Below, piece by piece: positions 8,554-16,914 of a DNA stretch of 64,000 nucleotides. The notes below the pieces were generated by a model. The model did not search any database, was not told where the DNA came from, and saw nothing but the letters and a program-made list of their open reading frames with translations. Source of the DNA: Quisquiliibacterium transsilvanicum (GTDB taxonomy: Bacteria; Pseudomonadota; Gammaproteobacteria; Burkholderiales; Burkholderiaceae_E); the NCBI RefSeq assembly GCF_014202215.1, contig NZ_JACHGB010000007.1:1-64000 (forward strand), written 5' to 3'. The translations under genes and the position numbers were made by a program. Within the stretch, counting starts at the first letter, position 1. The number at the start of each line of letters is the position of its first letter.

Positions 8554-10629
8554 ATGGACATCAAGGCTGGCGACATCGTCGTCAAGGGCGCCTGCCCCCA
8601 CGATTGCCCCGACACCTGCGCGCTGCACGTCACGGTGCGCGACGGCCGTGCGATCCGGGTCGCGGGCGATCCCGACCATCCGACCACGCGGGGCGTGCTG
8701 TGCACGAAGGTGTCGCGCTACACCGAGCGCACCTACCACCCGGACCGGGTGCTGACCCCGCTGCGGCGCATCGGCCCCAAGGGCAGCGGCCGCTTCGAGC
8801 CGGTGGGCTGGGACGAGGCGCTCGATGCGATCGCGGCACGCCTGCAGGCGATCGCCGCGCGCGATCCGCAGCGCATCCTGCCCTACAGCTATTGCGGAAC
8901 GATGGGCTGGGTGCAGGGCGAGGGGATGGCTTCGCGCTTCTTCCACCGCCTCGGCGCCTCGAGGCTGGATCGCACGATCTGCGCGAGCGCCGGCATGGCG
9001 GGGCTGGAGTACACGATGGGCGCCGCGGTGGGAATGGACGTTGAGCGCTTCGTCGATTCCGGGCTGATCCTGATCTGGGGCACCAACGCGATCACCTCCA
9101 ACCTGCACTTCTGGAGCATCGCCCAGGAGGCGAAGCGGCGCGGCGCGAGGCTGGTTGCGATCGATCCCTACCGCAGCGACACCGCGATGAAGTGCGACCG
9201 CCACGTCGCGCTGCTGCCGGGCACCGACGCGGCGCTTGCGCTGGGCATCGCCAACGTGCTGATCGGCGAGGACCTGCTGGACCATGACTACATCGCCCGT
9301 CACACCTTGGGTTTCGACGCGCTGCGCGCGCGCGCGGCGGAGTACCCGCCTGAACGCGTGGCGCGCATCTGCGGCATCGCTGCCGACGACGTGACCTGGC
9401 TGGCGCGGGCGCTGGCCGGCACGCGGCCGGCGGCGATCCGCGTCGGCTATGGCCTGCAGCGCACCCGGGGCGGCGCCAACGCGGTCCGCGCGGTGATGAG
9501 CCTGCCGGCGCTGACGGGTGCCTGGCGCGATGCCGGCGGCGGTGCGCTGCTGTCGACCAGCGGCCACTTCCCGCAGGACCTGGCGGCGCTCACGCGTCCC
9601 GACCTGATGCCCGGATGGCCGGGCGCGCTTCCGCGCGTCGTGAACATGGTGGAGATCGGCGACGCGCTGCTCGGCGCAGATCCGCCGATCGAGGCAGTGG
9701 TCGTCTACAACTCGAACCCGGTGGCGGTGGCGCCGGACTCCGAGAAGGTGATCCGAGGCTTCGCGCGCGAAGACCTGTTCACCGTGGTGCTGGAGCACTT
9801 CCTGACCGACACTGCGGACCACGCCGACTACGTGCTGCCGGCCACCACCCAGCTCGAGCACTTCGACCTGCACAAGACCTACGGTCACCGCTACCTGGTG
9901 GCCAACAACCCGGCGATCGCTCCGCTGGGCCAGGCGCGCGCGAACTCGGACATCTTCCGGGCGCTCGCGCAGCGGATGGGCTTCGACGATCCGTGCTTCG
10001 CCGAGACCGACGAGCAGGTCGCCGCCGCCGCGCTGCGCTGGGACGACCCCAGGATCGCGGGCGTCACCCTTGGCCAGATCCGCGAGCACGGCTGGCTCAA
10101 GCTGAAGGTTCCCGATGCGCCCTTCGCCCAGGGCGGGTTTCCGACCCCGTCGGGGAAGTGCGAACTGGCCAGCCCGCGGCTGGCGCAGCAGGGGCTGGAT
10201 CCGGTGCCGGATTTCCTGCCGCCGCATGAGTCGGCTGCGTCGGCGCCGGAGCTGGCCGCGCGCTACCCGCTCGCGCTGATCAGCCCGCCGGCGCGCAACT
10301 TCCTGAACTCCACCTTCGTCAACGTGGACAGCCTGCGGGCGTCCGAGAAGGCGCCGGGCTGTGAGCTGCACCCGGAAGACGCGGCGGCGCGCGGCATCGC
10401 CGACGGCGACCAGGTTAGGGTGTTCAACGATCGCGGCGCCTTCCTCGCGCGCGCCCGGGTCAGCGAGCGTGCGCGCCGCGGCGTGGCGGTCGCCTGGGGC
10501 GTCTGGTGGCACAAGCTCGCGCCCGGCGGGCGCAGCGTCAATGCCGTCACCTCGCAGGCGCTGACCGACATGGGGCGTGCTCCGACTTTCTACGACTGCC
10601 TGGTGGAGATCGCCGGGGCGCAGGAATAG
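8554..10629 (+). CDS. Molybdopterin-dependent oxidoreductase with N-terminal [4Fe-4S] site
   Basis: 691 residues. A DMSO-reductase-superfamily catalytic subunit. Four N-terminal cysteines (C14, C18, C22, C50; spacing x3, x3, x27) fit a [4Fe-4S] cluster. The molybdopterin domain follows with GTNAITSNLHFW and GYGLQRTRGGANAVRAV, and a C-terminal dinucleotide-binding domain ends near residue 690. The start is the ATG preceded six bases upstream by GGAGG; a GTG 15 bases earlier is less likely. No twin-arginine signal peptide, so it should be cytoplasmic. No electron-transfer or membrane subunit is encoded beside it, so its partner and substrate are unknown. Confidence 0.88.
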   Translation: MDIKAGDIVVKGACPHDCPDTCALHVTVRDGRAIRVAGDPDHPTTRGVLCTKVSRYTERTYHPDRVLTPLRRIGPKGSGRFEPVGWDEALDAIAARLQAIAARDPQRILPYSYCGTMGWVQGEGMASRFFHRLGASRLDRTICASAGMAGLEYTMGAAVGMDVERFVDSGLILIWGTNAITSNLHFWSIAQEAKRRGARLVAIDPYRSDTAMKCDRHVALLPGTDAALALGIANVLIGEDLLDHDYIARHTLGFDALRARAAEYPPERVARICGIAADDVTWLARALAGTRPAAIRVGYGLQRTRGGANAVRAVMSLPALTGAWRDAGGGALLSTSGHFPQDLAALTRPDLMPGWPGALPRVVNMVEIGDALLGADPPIEAVVVYNSNPVAVAPDSEKVIRGFAREDLFTVVLEHFLTDTADHADYVLPATTQLEHFDLHKTYGHRYLVANNPAIAPLGQARANSDIFRALAQRMGFDDPCFAETDEQVAAAALRWDDPRIAGVTLGQIREHGWLKLKVPDAPFAQGGFPTPSGKCELASPRLAQQGLDPVPDFLPPHESAASAPELAARYPLALISPPARNFLNSTFVNVDSLRASEKAPGCELHPEDAAARGIADGDQVRVFNDRGAFLARARVSERARRGVAVAWGVWWHKLAPGGRSVNAVTSQALTDMGRAPTFYDCLVEIAGAQE

Positions 10630-10630
10630 G

Positions 10631-11803
10631 GTGGGGCGCGTGCGCATCGGGGCGATCCTGCTCGCGGCGGGCCTGGCGGCCGGCTGTGCCGCCACCACAG
10701 TCGATCTCCCGTATTACTGGCAGTCCGCCGTCGGCCAGGTCTCGGTGCTGCAGCGCGCGCGGCCGATCGGCGATCTGCTGGCGGATCCCGCGCTCGACGA
10801 GCGCCTGCGCCCGAAGCTGCGGCGGGTGCTGGAGATCCGGTCCTTCGCCTCGCGCGAGCTTGGCCTGCCGGACAACGGCAGCTACACGCGCTACGCGGAC
10901 CTGGGCCGGCCCTTCGTGGTCTGGAACGTGTTCGCCACGCCCGAGCTGTCGATGCAGATGAAGCAGTGGTGCTTCCCGGTGGCGGGCTGCGTGACCTACC
11001 GCGGCTACTTTGAGCGCGACGCGGCCGAGCGCCATGCGGCCGAGCTCAGGACGCAGGGCTGGGAGGCATACGTGGCCGGCGTGCCGGCGTACTCCACTTT
11101 GGGCTGGTTCGACGATCCGGTGCTCAACACCTTCGTCCATGCGCCGGATGGCGAACTGGCGCGCCTGATCTTCCATGAGCTCGCGCACCAGGTGCTCTAC
11201 GTGAAGGGGGACTCGGCCTTCAACGAGTCCTTCGCCACTGCGGTGGAGGAGGTCGCTGTGGAGCGCTGGCTCGACGCCGGGGGCGACCCCGCGGTGCGGG
11301 CGGCCTACGACCGGTTCGCCGAGCGCCGGCGGGCCTTCGTCGCGCTGCTCGTCCGGCACCGGGACGAGCTTGCAGCGGTCTTTGCGGGCGATGCGACCGA
11401 CGAGGAGAAGCGCGCCGGCAAGCAGGCGGTGCTGGCATCGCTTCAGCAGGGTTACCGGGCGCTGAAGGCCGCCTGGGGCGGCTGGGCGGGCTACGACCGA
11501 TGGTTCGCGCAGCCGCTCACCAATGCGCATCTCGCGTCGGTGGCCACCTACCACGAGCTGGTGCCCGGCTTTCGGCTCCTCCTCGACGAGGCGGGGGGCG
11601 AGTTGCCGCGCTTCTTCGAGCGCGCACGGGAACTGGCGGCGCTGCCGCAGGCCGAGCGGCGCAGGAAGCTGGGCGCCTGGTGCGCGCCCTGTGGATCAGT
11701 GCGCGTCGCCGTTGCCGAGGCAGCGGGTGACCGAGGTTTTCAGCTTGCCCAGCAGGGCATGGAGCTCGTGCTGCTCGCTGCGGGTGAGCCCGCCGAACAG
11801 TGA
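10631..11803 (+). CDS. Predicted aminopeptidase lipoprotein (COG4324 type, HExxH)
   Basis: About 390 residues from the GTG at 10631, which lies two bases after the preceding stop and has AGGA upstream. That start gives a lipoprotein signal (IGAILLAAGLAAGC) with lipobox cysteine near residue 19. The sequence LIFHELAHQVLYVKG contains the zincin HExxH motif, followed by NESFATAVEE that would supply a third ligand. The family is annotated as putative aminopeptidase; real substrates are not known to me. The last 36 codons overlap the convergent marR-type gene by 108 bases, an unusually long overlap, so the C-terminus may be extended compared with relatives. Confidence 0.82.
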   Translation: MGRVRIGAILLAAGLAAGCAATTVDLPYYWQSAVGQVSVLQRARPIGDLLADPALDERLRPKLRRVLEIRSFASRELGLPDNGSYTRYADLGRPFVVWNVFATPELSMQMKQWCFPVAGCVTYRGYFERDAAERHAAELRTQGWEAYVAGVPAYSTLGWFDDPVLNTFVHAPDGELARLIFHELAHQVLYVKGDSAFNESFATAVEEVAVERWLDAGGDPAVRAAYDRFAERRRAFVALLVRHRDELAAVFAGDATDEEKRAGKQAVLASLQQGYRALKAAWGGWAGYDRWFAQPLTNAHLASVATYHELVPGFRLLLDEAGGELPRFFERARELAALPQAERRRKLGAWCAPCGSVRVAVAEAAGDRGFQLAQQGMELVLLAAGEPAEQ

Positions 11804-12217
11804 GATCACCCAGCGCTCATGCTCCTGGGCGATGGTGTCGAAGCGCGCCCGGCCGGCATCGGTGAGCCGCAGCCGGATGGCACGGCGGTCGTCGGGCACC
11901 GATTCGCGGACGATCAGGCCCTCGGCCTCCAGGAAGTCGGCCAGCGCGGTGACGTTGCCGCCGGTGACCATCAGTCGCTGGGAGAGCTGGCTCATCTTCA
12001 GCCCTGCGGGGTGCTGGGCCAGCTGCGCCATCAGTTCGAAGCGCGGGCTGGTGGTGTCGAAATCGCTGCGCAGCCGTCGCTGCAGAGTGCCGCCGATCAG
12101 GTCGCGGCAGGTCATCATCCTCAGCCACAGCTTGAGCGCGGTGTGGTCGCCGGCCTCGAGCCGCGTCTCGTGGTCTGCGAGCGCTTCGATGGACGGTGAC
12201 GGGTCGGTGGGCAGCAT
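11696..12217 (-). CDS. MarR family transcriptional regulator
   Basis: 173 residues. A winged-helix MarR-type regulator: LWLRMMTCRDLIGGTLQRRLR, then the HTH around KMSQLSQRLMVTGGNVTALADFLE and the wing with VPDDRRAIRLRLTDAG. Such proteins bind DNA as dimers and usually respond to small aromatic ligands or oxidation. It is convergent with the aminopeptidase gene and not clearly linked to a target; the nearest gene on the same strand upstream is the porin, 246 bases away and reading toward it. No obvious palindromic operator was noticed near its start. Confidence 0.9.
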   Translation of the reverse strand: MLPTDPSPSIEALADHETRLEAGDHTALKLWLRMMTCRDLIGGTLQRRLRSDFDTTSPRFELMAQLAQHPAGLKMSQLSQRLMVTGGNVTALADFLEAEGLIVRESVPDDRRAIRLRLTDAGRARFDTIAQEHERWVISLFGGLTRSEQHELHALLGKLKTSVTRCLGNGDAH

Positions 12218-12399
12218 GGCTTCTGGGTCAGTCGGCGTCGCGGAAGTCTAAGGCGAAAGCCTTGGGCGGCAAGTCGCCGAATTGCGGCATTTGGAAGGGC
12301 GGCGGGTTTGCCTGCGCCCGGCGGTCCGAAAAGGCGGCGGGGCGCCACGGAGTGCTACCAGGGCGGGCGCCGCTGCGATCGAGACCCAGGAACGGCGAA

Positions 12400-12417
12400 G
12401 GCCGCCCGAAGGCGGCC
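12400..12417 (-). terminator. GC-rich hairpin after porin gene
   Basis: A 7-bp stem GGCCGCC/GGCGGCC with a CGAA loop (TTCG read on the minus strand) lies 47 bases past the stop of the first porin. The following minus-strand bases (TTCGCCGTTCC) are only weakly T-rich, so this is a moderate terminator candidate. Confidence 0.5.
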
Positions 12418-12463
12418 CCCACTGCGACCGCCGGGAGGCGGTCGTGGATCAGGACGGGCCCGA

Positions 12464-13564
12464 TCAGAAGGCGTGGCGGACGCCCACGTAGAACTGCTTG
12501 GTGTCCTGGCCGGCGGTCGGAGCGTTCAGGTCCGCGCCGCTGCGGCTGTAGACGCCGTAGCTCGCGTTGCTGTCGTTGTTGATGACCGCGTAGGAGACGC
12601 CCAGCGAGGTGCGCTTGGACAGCGGGTAGTCGTAGCCCAGCGCGAACATCTTGGCGCCGGTGTCGTTGCGCTTGGAGCCGCCGACCTTCATGTCCTGCGC
12701 CTGGGTGTAGGCGAACACGAGGGTGCCGGGGCCAACCTTGGCGGTGACCGGGATCGACCAGGCGCCGCGCTTGCGGTCGCCGGTGGTGTCGTACGACAGC
12801 TCCGACTCGTCGTAGGTCAGGCCGAGGCTGACCACGCCGAAGTTGTAGGTACCGTACAGGCGCCAGGCCTGCTGGCCGGTGTTGTCACCCGCAGCGGCGT
12901 TCTTGTAGCCGTCGAACTTCTCGTCCCAGTAGGCGCCGCCGACCGTGAACGGGCCGCCGCTCCAGGCGAGGTCCAGTTCCCAGGCGTTGCCCTTGTTGCC
13001 GTCGCCCATCGCGCCGGCTTCGGCTCCGTTGGCGCCCGGCGACCAGGCTGCGCCGCCCTTGAGACCGCCCATTTTCGGCAGGTCGTAGCGCACCACGTTG
13101 CTCGAGCGCGAGGCGCGGGCGATCGGGTTGGAGTTGCTGCCGACGTAGGACAGCAGACCGGCGTTGGAGGCCTGGTGGGCGGTGGCGTAGCTCTGGAAGC
13201 TATCGATGCCCTGGTTCCAGTACAGGTCCAGCTTGCCGAGGCGGACGGTACCGAAGCCGCCGGTCAGGCCGACGAAGGTGTTGCCGCCGGCCAGCGACTG
13301 CGTGCCGCCGTTGTCCGGACGGAAGCGGTTGTCCATCTGGAAGATGGCCTTGAGCCCGCCGCCGAGGTCCTCGGTGCCCTTGATGATGAAGCGGGACGAG
13401 CCGTCGATCATCGCGGTGTGGTTGCCGTTGTTGCTGGCGCCGTTGCTGTACTTGGTCTGCGCGACGCCGGTCTTGAAGTTGCCGGTCATCACCACATTGG
13501 TCTGCGCATGCACGAGCGCCGGCACGGCGGCGGCGACGGCTGCTGCGAGAAGGGCCTTCTTCAT
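12464..13564 (-). CDS. Gram-negative general porin, OmpC/Omp32 type, copy 1
   Basis: 366 residues. An outer-membrane trimeric 16-strand beta-barrel porin of the betaproteobacterial group. Start chosen at MKKALLAAAVAAAVPALVHA, a Sec signal peptide ending in VHAQ, preceded by GGGAGA; the frame is open further upstream but that sequence is not porin-like. Typical porin segments follow: TNVVMTGNFKTG, GLKAIFQMDNRF, NTFVGLTGGFGTVRLGKL, and a terminal aromatic F (YVGVRHAF) required for BAM recognition. It lies 293 bases downstream of a close paralogue on the same strand. Confidence 0.93.
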   Translation of the reverse strand: MKKALLAAAVAAAVPALVHAQTNVVMTGNFKTGVAQTKYSNGASNNGNHTAMIDGSSRFIIKGTEDLGGGLKAIFQMDNRFRPDNGGTQSLAGGNTFVGLTGGFGTVRLGKLDLYWNQGIDSFQSYATAHQASNAGLLSYVGSNSNPIARASRSSNVVRYDLPKMGGLKGGAAWSPGANGAEAGAMGDGNKGNAWELDLAWSGGPFTVGGAYWDEKFDGYKNAAAGDNTGQQAWRLYGTYNFGVVSLGLTYDESELSYDTTGDRKRGAWSIPVTAKVGPGTLVFAYTQAQDMKVGGSKRNDTGAKMFALGYDYPLSKRTSLGVSYAVINNDSNASYGVYSRSGADLNAPTAGQDTKQFYVGVRHAF

Positions 13565-13807
13565 TACTGGGTTCTCCCTGGGTTTCGGAAATTGCTCGGC
13601 GTCCCTCGTGGGCCGCCGGAACTCCACGAGCAGATCAAGCCTGGCGCTTGGGCCTGGCGAGGGTCCGTCTCGGTGGTGCGGAGGCCATGAGACCAGCGCG
13701 CCGATGACGGTTTTGTGACGCTCGCGCGGGTGGCGATCATCCAGGGGAGATTGTTGTGCGTTGGCAACGGATCTGGAGGCAAGATGGCCGCGGGATCCTG
13801 GCGCACA

Positions 13808-13836
13808 GAAAAGAAAAAGCCGCCCGAAGGCGGCTT
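13808..13836 (-). terminator. Intrinsic terminator after porin copy 2
   Basis: Minus-strand hairpin AAGCCGCC-TTCG-GGCGGCTT (stem arms 13829-13836 and 13817-13824) followed by TTTTTCTTTTC. A stable 8-bp stem with UUCG tetraloop and U tract makes this a convincing Rho-independent terminator placed 21 bases past the porin stop. Confidence 0.9.
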
Positions 13837-13857
13837 TCTCCAACCGATGAAGCCGGT

Positions 13858-15003
13858 TTAGAAGGCGTGACGCACGCCCAGGTGCAGCTGCTTCTGGTCC
13901 TGGCCCGCGGTCGGCGAGGTCAGGTTGTTCAGGGCAGCGCCCGTGAAGTAGCCGTACGCAGCGTTCGAATCGTTGTTCAGCACGGCGTAGGAAACGCCGA
14001 CCGACGTACGCTTCGACAGCGGGTAGTCGTAGCCAACAACGTACATCTTGGCGCCGGAGTTGGAATCCTTCGAGCCGTTGTACTTGGCGTCCATCGCCTG
14101 CGAGTACGTGAACAGCAGCGTGCCGGCACCCAGCTTGGCCGTGACCGGCAGCGACCAGGCGCCGCGCTTCACGTCGCCGCCGCCAACCGAGGAGACCTCG
14201 GCTTCGTCGTACACCAGGCCGACCTTGAACATGCCGAAGTTGTAGCCGCCGAAGACACGCCAGGCTTGCGTGCCCTCGTGCGAGCCGGCGGCGAAGGTCT
14301 TGTAGCCCTCGACCTTCTCGTCGAAGTAGGCGGCGCCGACGTTCAGCGGGCCAGCGGCGTAGCCGATGTTGGCCGACCAGACCTGGCCCTTGTTGCCGTC
14401 ACCCATGCCGGCGCCTTCGCCAGCGCCCGCGCCGGCCGAAGCGCCGGTCGAGTAGGTCAGGCCACCGGAGAGGCCGCCGAAGTTCGGGCTATCCCAACGG
14501 ATGACGTTGTTCAAACGGCTGTTCCGGGCGACGGTGGCGGTGTTCGCGGTGCCGACCGTGGTCGTGCCCAGCGAGCCGTTGACGTAACCCAGGATGGACG
14601 TGTTCGAATGCTGCAGCGCGGTCGCGCGGGCACCGTGCTCGTCCAGGCCGAAGTAGTAGTAGGTGTCCAGCTTGCCGAGGCGAACCGTACCGAAGCCGCC
14701 AGCCAGGCCGACGAAGGTGTTGCCGCCGGCCAGCGACTGCGTGCCGCCGTCGTCCGGACGGAAGCGGTTGTCGACCTGGAAGATGGCCTTCAGGCCGCCG
14801 CCGAGATCCTCGGAGCCGCTGATGATGAAGCGCGAGGAACCGTCGTTCATCGCGGTGTGGTTGCCGTTGTTGGCAACGCCGTTGCTGTACTTGGTCTGGG
14901 TGATACCCGTCTTGACGTTGCCCGACAGGACCACGTTGGTCTGCGCGTAGGCAAACGCGGGCAGGGCGGCCGCGACAGCCACTGCGAGAAGCGATTTTTT
15001 CAT
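13858..15003 (-). CDS. Gram-negative general porin, OmpC/Omp32 type, copy 2
   Basis: 381 residues. Outer-membrane porin with Sec signal peptide MKKSLLAVAVAAALPAFAYA, then QTNVVLSGNVKTG, GLKAIFQVDNRF, NTFVGLAGGFGTVRLGKL and the terminal HLGVRHAF. It is clearly homologous to the neighbouring copy over its whole length, so the pair arose by tandem duplication and has since diverged in loops (for example the SAGAGAGEGAGMGDGN segment versus the shorter loop of copy 1). It has its own terminator and a candidate upstream promoter, so the two copies can be expressed separately. Confidence 0.94.
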   Translation of the reverse strand: MKKSLLAVAVAAALPAFAYAQTNVVLSGNVKTGITQTKYSNGVANNGNHTAMNDGSSRFIISGSEDLGGGLKAIFQVDNRFRPDDGGTQSLAGGNTFVGLAGGFGTVRLGKLDTYYYFGLDEHGARATALQHSNTSILGYVNGSLGTTTVGTANTATVARNSRLNNVIRWDSPNFGGLSGGLTYSTGASAGAGAGEGAGMGDGNKGQVWSANIGYAAGPLNVGAAYFDEKVEGYKTFAAGSHEGTQAWRVFGGYNFGMFKVGLVYDEAEVSSVGGGDVKRGAWSLPVTAKLGAGTLLFTYSQAMDAKYNGSKDSNSGAKMYVVGYDYPLSKRTSVGVSYAVLNNDSNAAYGYFTGAALNNLTSPTAGQDQKQLHLGVRHAF

Positions 15004-15108
15004 TGATCAATCTCCTAGGTTTCTGGAATCAATCGGCAGCCCTCGAACCGCCGCAACTCCCCGAAGCAAGCCAAATCAGAAACTTGGCCCCGGATAGAAG
15101 TCAAACCT

Positions 15109-15136
15109 ATTGTCACCAAATTCAGGGGGCGGGCAA
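15109..15136 (-). promoter_or_regulatory. Candidate sigma70 promoter for porin copy 2
   Basis: On the minus strand TTGCCC, a 16-base spacer, then GACAAT. This would start transcription near 15102 and leave a 5' leader of about 98 bases before the porin ATG. The match is fair, not strong. Confidence 0.45.
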
Positions 15137-15279
15137 AGGCGAACGAACTGCCGAGCCCAGGTTTTTGACTGTCTTGTAGTATTGCTGCAACAATCCTTCG
15201 GTATCACCCGGAGCTGCAGGTGCCGGGAGTTCGCGTTCTTGCCGCTCCTTTTGGGGTGGTCGTCACCGAGGTCCGTGCG

Positions 15280-15927
15280 ATGAATCCTTCGATCAGCCTG
15301 AGCCCCCTTGACCGTGCGCTGTCCCTGGCCGGTCGAGCCCTTGCCACCGTGGGGTCGGCCTTGCCGGCCGACCGCCCCTCGCCCGCGCAGGAAGTTGCTG
15401 GCGAGGTCGAGCTCTCGCCGGCCGAGCGGCGCCTGTCCGGCGCACTGATGCGGGTGAACCACGTGGGCGAGGTCTGCGCGCAGGCGCTCTACGAGGGGCA
15501 GGCGCTCACGACGCGCGATCCGGTGCTGCGCGAACAGTTCCTGCACGCGGCCGCCGAAGAGAACGATCACCTGGTCTGGACCCGCGAGCGGCTCGAGGAG
15601 CTCGGCGGCCGGCCCTCGCTGCTCAACCCGCTCTGGTATGCGGGCGCGCTGGTGCTGGGTGCGCTGGCGGGTCGCGCGGGCGACCGGATCAGTCTTGGCT
15701 TCATGGCCGAGACCGAGCGGCAGGTGGAGCAGCACCTCGAGGGGCATCTGGACCGGCTTCCGGTGCAGGACGCCCGCTCGCGAGCGATCGTCGCCGTCAT
15801 GAAGGAGGACGAGGTGGCCCATGCGGATGCTGCCATCCGGCTCGGCGGCGTCGAGCTGCCCGCGCCAGTGCGCGGTCTGATGCGCGCCGCCGCGCGGGTG
15901 ATGACGAGCTCCGCGCATTACATATAG
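15280..15927 (+). CDS. coq7: 2-polyprenyl-3-methyl-6-methoxy-1,4-benzoquinone monooxygenase (Coq7)
   Basis: 215 residues. The di-iron hydroxylase that converts demethoxyubiquinol to the hydroxylated precursor in ubiquinone biosynthesis, at the membrane surface. Carboxylate-bridged iron ligands are visible in [28 protein letters not shown] and [11 protein letters not shown], which match the three ExxH-type clusters of Coq7. Start is [14 protein letters not shown]; an earlier in-frame start would add 20 unconserved residues. It is divergent from the porin and convergent with the OsmC-type gene, so it is probably a single-gene unit. Confidence 0.92.
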   Translation: MNPSISLSPLDRALSLAGRALATVGSALPADRPSPAQEVAGEVELSPAERRLSGALMRVNHVGEVCAQALYEGQALTTRDPVLREQFLHAAAEENDHLVWTRERLEELGGRPSLLNPLWYAGALVLGALAGRAGDRISLGFMAETERQVEQHLEGHLDRLPVQDARSRAIVAVMKEDEVAHADAAIRLGGVELPAPVRGLMRAAARVMTSSAHYI

Positions 15928-16013
15928 ACAGGCAGCGATCGCGACGGGGAGGGGGCGGCCGCTCCCTCGGAAGCTGTGACTGAACCCGGTGCGCGGGATT
16001 CGTTCACGGGTTT

Positions 16014-16436
16014 TCAGTCTTCGATCAGTTCCCAGCCGAGCGACAGTTCCGCGGTCTTGGCGAGCATCGCCGAGGCCGAGCAGTACTTGTCGTGCGACAG
16101 CTTGATCGCGCGCTCCACCAGGTTCGGCTTCATGCCGCGCCCGCGCACCGTGAACTGGAAGTGGATGCGGGTGAACACCTTGGGGTCGGTTGGCGCGCGC
16201 TCGGCGACCAGCCTGGCTTCGCAGCCGCGGATCTCCTGGCCGCTCTTGCGCAGAATCACCACCACGTCGTAGGCCGCGCATCCGCCGGCGCCCAGCAGCA
16301 TCATTTCCATCGGCCGTGGCGCGAGGTTGCGGCCGCCGCCTTCCGGTGCGCCGTCCATCGCCACGACATGCCCGCTGCCGGTTTCGGCCAGGAAGGTCAT
16401 GCCTTCGCCGCCGGTCCACTTCACTGTGCACTCCAC
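16014..16436 (-). CDS. OsmC/Ohr family protein (YhfA-like)
   Basis: 140 residues. A small dimeric OsmC-family protein; family members reduce organic hydroperoxides through a reactive cysteine pair. Cysteines are present in LGAGGCAAYDVV (C53) and KYCSASAML (C119), the two expected positions, and the family loop APRPMEMMLLG is intact. Starts with GTG at 16436, eight bases after AAAGGAGA, which is a strong ribosome site. Sequence resembles the YhfA subgroup more than Ohr, for which a peroxidase role is less certain. Convergent with coq7; the gap of 86 bases contains no clear terminator. Confidence 0.9.
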   Translation of the reverse strand: MECTVKWTGGEGMTFLAETGSGHVVAMDGAPEGGGRNLAPRPMEMMLLGAGGCAAYDVVVILRKSGQEIRGCEARLVAERAPTDPKVFTRIHFQFTVRGRGMKPNLVERAIKLSHDKYCSASAMLAKTAELSLGWELIED

Positions 16437-16652
16437 GGTGTTCTCTCCTTTCAGGGGTAAGGGATGGACGGGAATGTTGCGTTGCGCAAAACCCGCATTA
16501 GAGGTTTTCTTCTAGAGGTGGACTGGGCCACAGCGAATTTGGGGCGCCCAGTATAGAAATACAATCTAATAAACAATGAGTTAGGAGTCGTACAGGGTAA
16601 ACCCGTGAACTCTGGGAGGACCCTGGGTGCTGGTGTTCATGCAACGAATATC

Positions 16653-16681
16653 TTGCAATGCACAAATCGTTTCGGTATCAT
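16653..16681 (+). promoter_or_regulatory. Candidate sigma70 promoter for small RNA
   Basis: TTGCAA (16653-16658), a 17-base spacer, then TATCAT (16676-16681), matching four and five of six consensus bases. It predicts transcription from about 16689, just before a three-hairpin segment. Nothing coding lies directly downstream. Confidence 0.6.
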
Positions 16682-16688
16682 TCGTTCC

Positions 16689-16776
16689 ATTGGTTGTCGA
16701 TCACAACCCACCGATGTCTCCTCCACCCTCCTCCTTTGGTGGATTAAGCCCGAACCTCGTGTTCGGGCTTTTTTTT
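16689..16776 (+). ncRNA. Candidate trans-acting small RNA with anti-Shine-Dalgarno loop
   Basis: About 88 bases bounded by a sigma70-type promoter and an intrinsic terminator. Three stem-loops are visible: SL1 GGTTGT/ACAACC (16692-16708); SL2 CCACC/GGTGG (16723-16742) with a 10-base loop that reads CUCCUCCUUU; SL3 the terminator hairpin (16746-16770). A second CUCCUCC (16718-16724) precedes and partly enters SL2. Such C/U-rich loops are complementary to ribosome-binding sites and are known in several regulatory RNA families. I do not recognise the RNA as a named family. No stop-bounded reading frame fits inside it. Inferred, not proven. Confidence 0.6.
16746..16776 (+). terminator. Strong intrinsic terminator of the candidate sRNA
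   Basis: Ten-base-pair stem AAGCCCGAAC/GTTCGGGCTT with a CTCGT loop, followed by an uninterrupted run of T to 16776. It is one of the best terminators in the window and no protein-coding gene ends upstream of it, which is the main reason to propose an RNA gene here. Confidence 0.93.
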
Positions 16777-16884
16777 GGCCGGTTGGCCCATCTGCCTGGT
16801 CCATCCGGTCTGGCGGTGGTGCAGTCGAAATCCGCCGCGAGGGCCATCGCGAAGCGTGGACAGACGTTGTGAAGAAAAAGGGCT

Positions 16885-16914
16885 TTGACCGGAGCCGCGT
16901 GTCCGGGCTAGAAT
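16885..16914 (+). promoter_or_regulatory. sigma70 promoter of rplM-rpsI
   Basis: TTGACC (16885-16890), an 18-base spacer and TAGAAT (16909-16914). Transcription would begin near 16921 and give a leader of about 135 bases that is rich in GGCC-type inverted repeats (16941-16985). Leaders of ribosomal protein operons often carry autoregulatory structure; I see hairpins but cannot assign a known leader class. Confidence 0.8.

Noticed and set aside
8386-10698. Long minus-strand frame across the molybdopterin oxidoreductase gene
   Set aside because: Arg/Ala/His-rich translation without motifs; typical antisense artefact of high GC.
16539-16565. Alternative sRNA promoter TTGGGG/TACAAT
   Set aside because: Spacer is only 15 bases and the start would lie about 115 bases upstream of the hairpins; the TTGCAA-17-TATCAT pair is better.
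16627-16776. Reading frame starting GTG at 16627 with GGAGGA six bases upstream
   Set aside because: It has no stop before the terminator and would read through the hairpin, and the predicted protein resembles nothing; the RNA explanation fits better.
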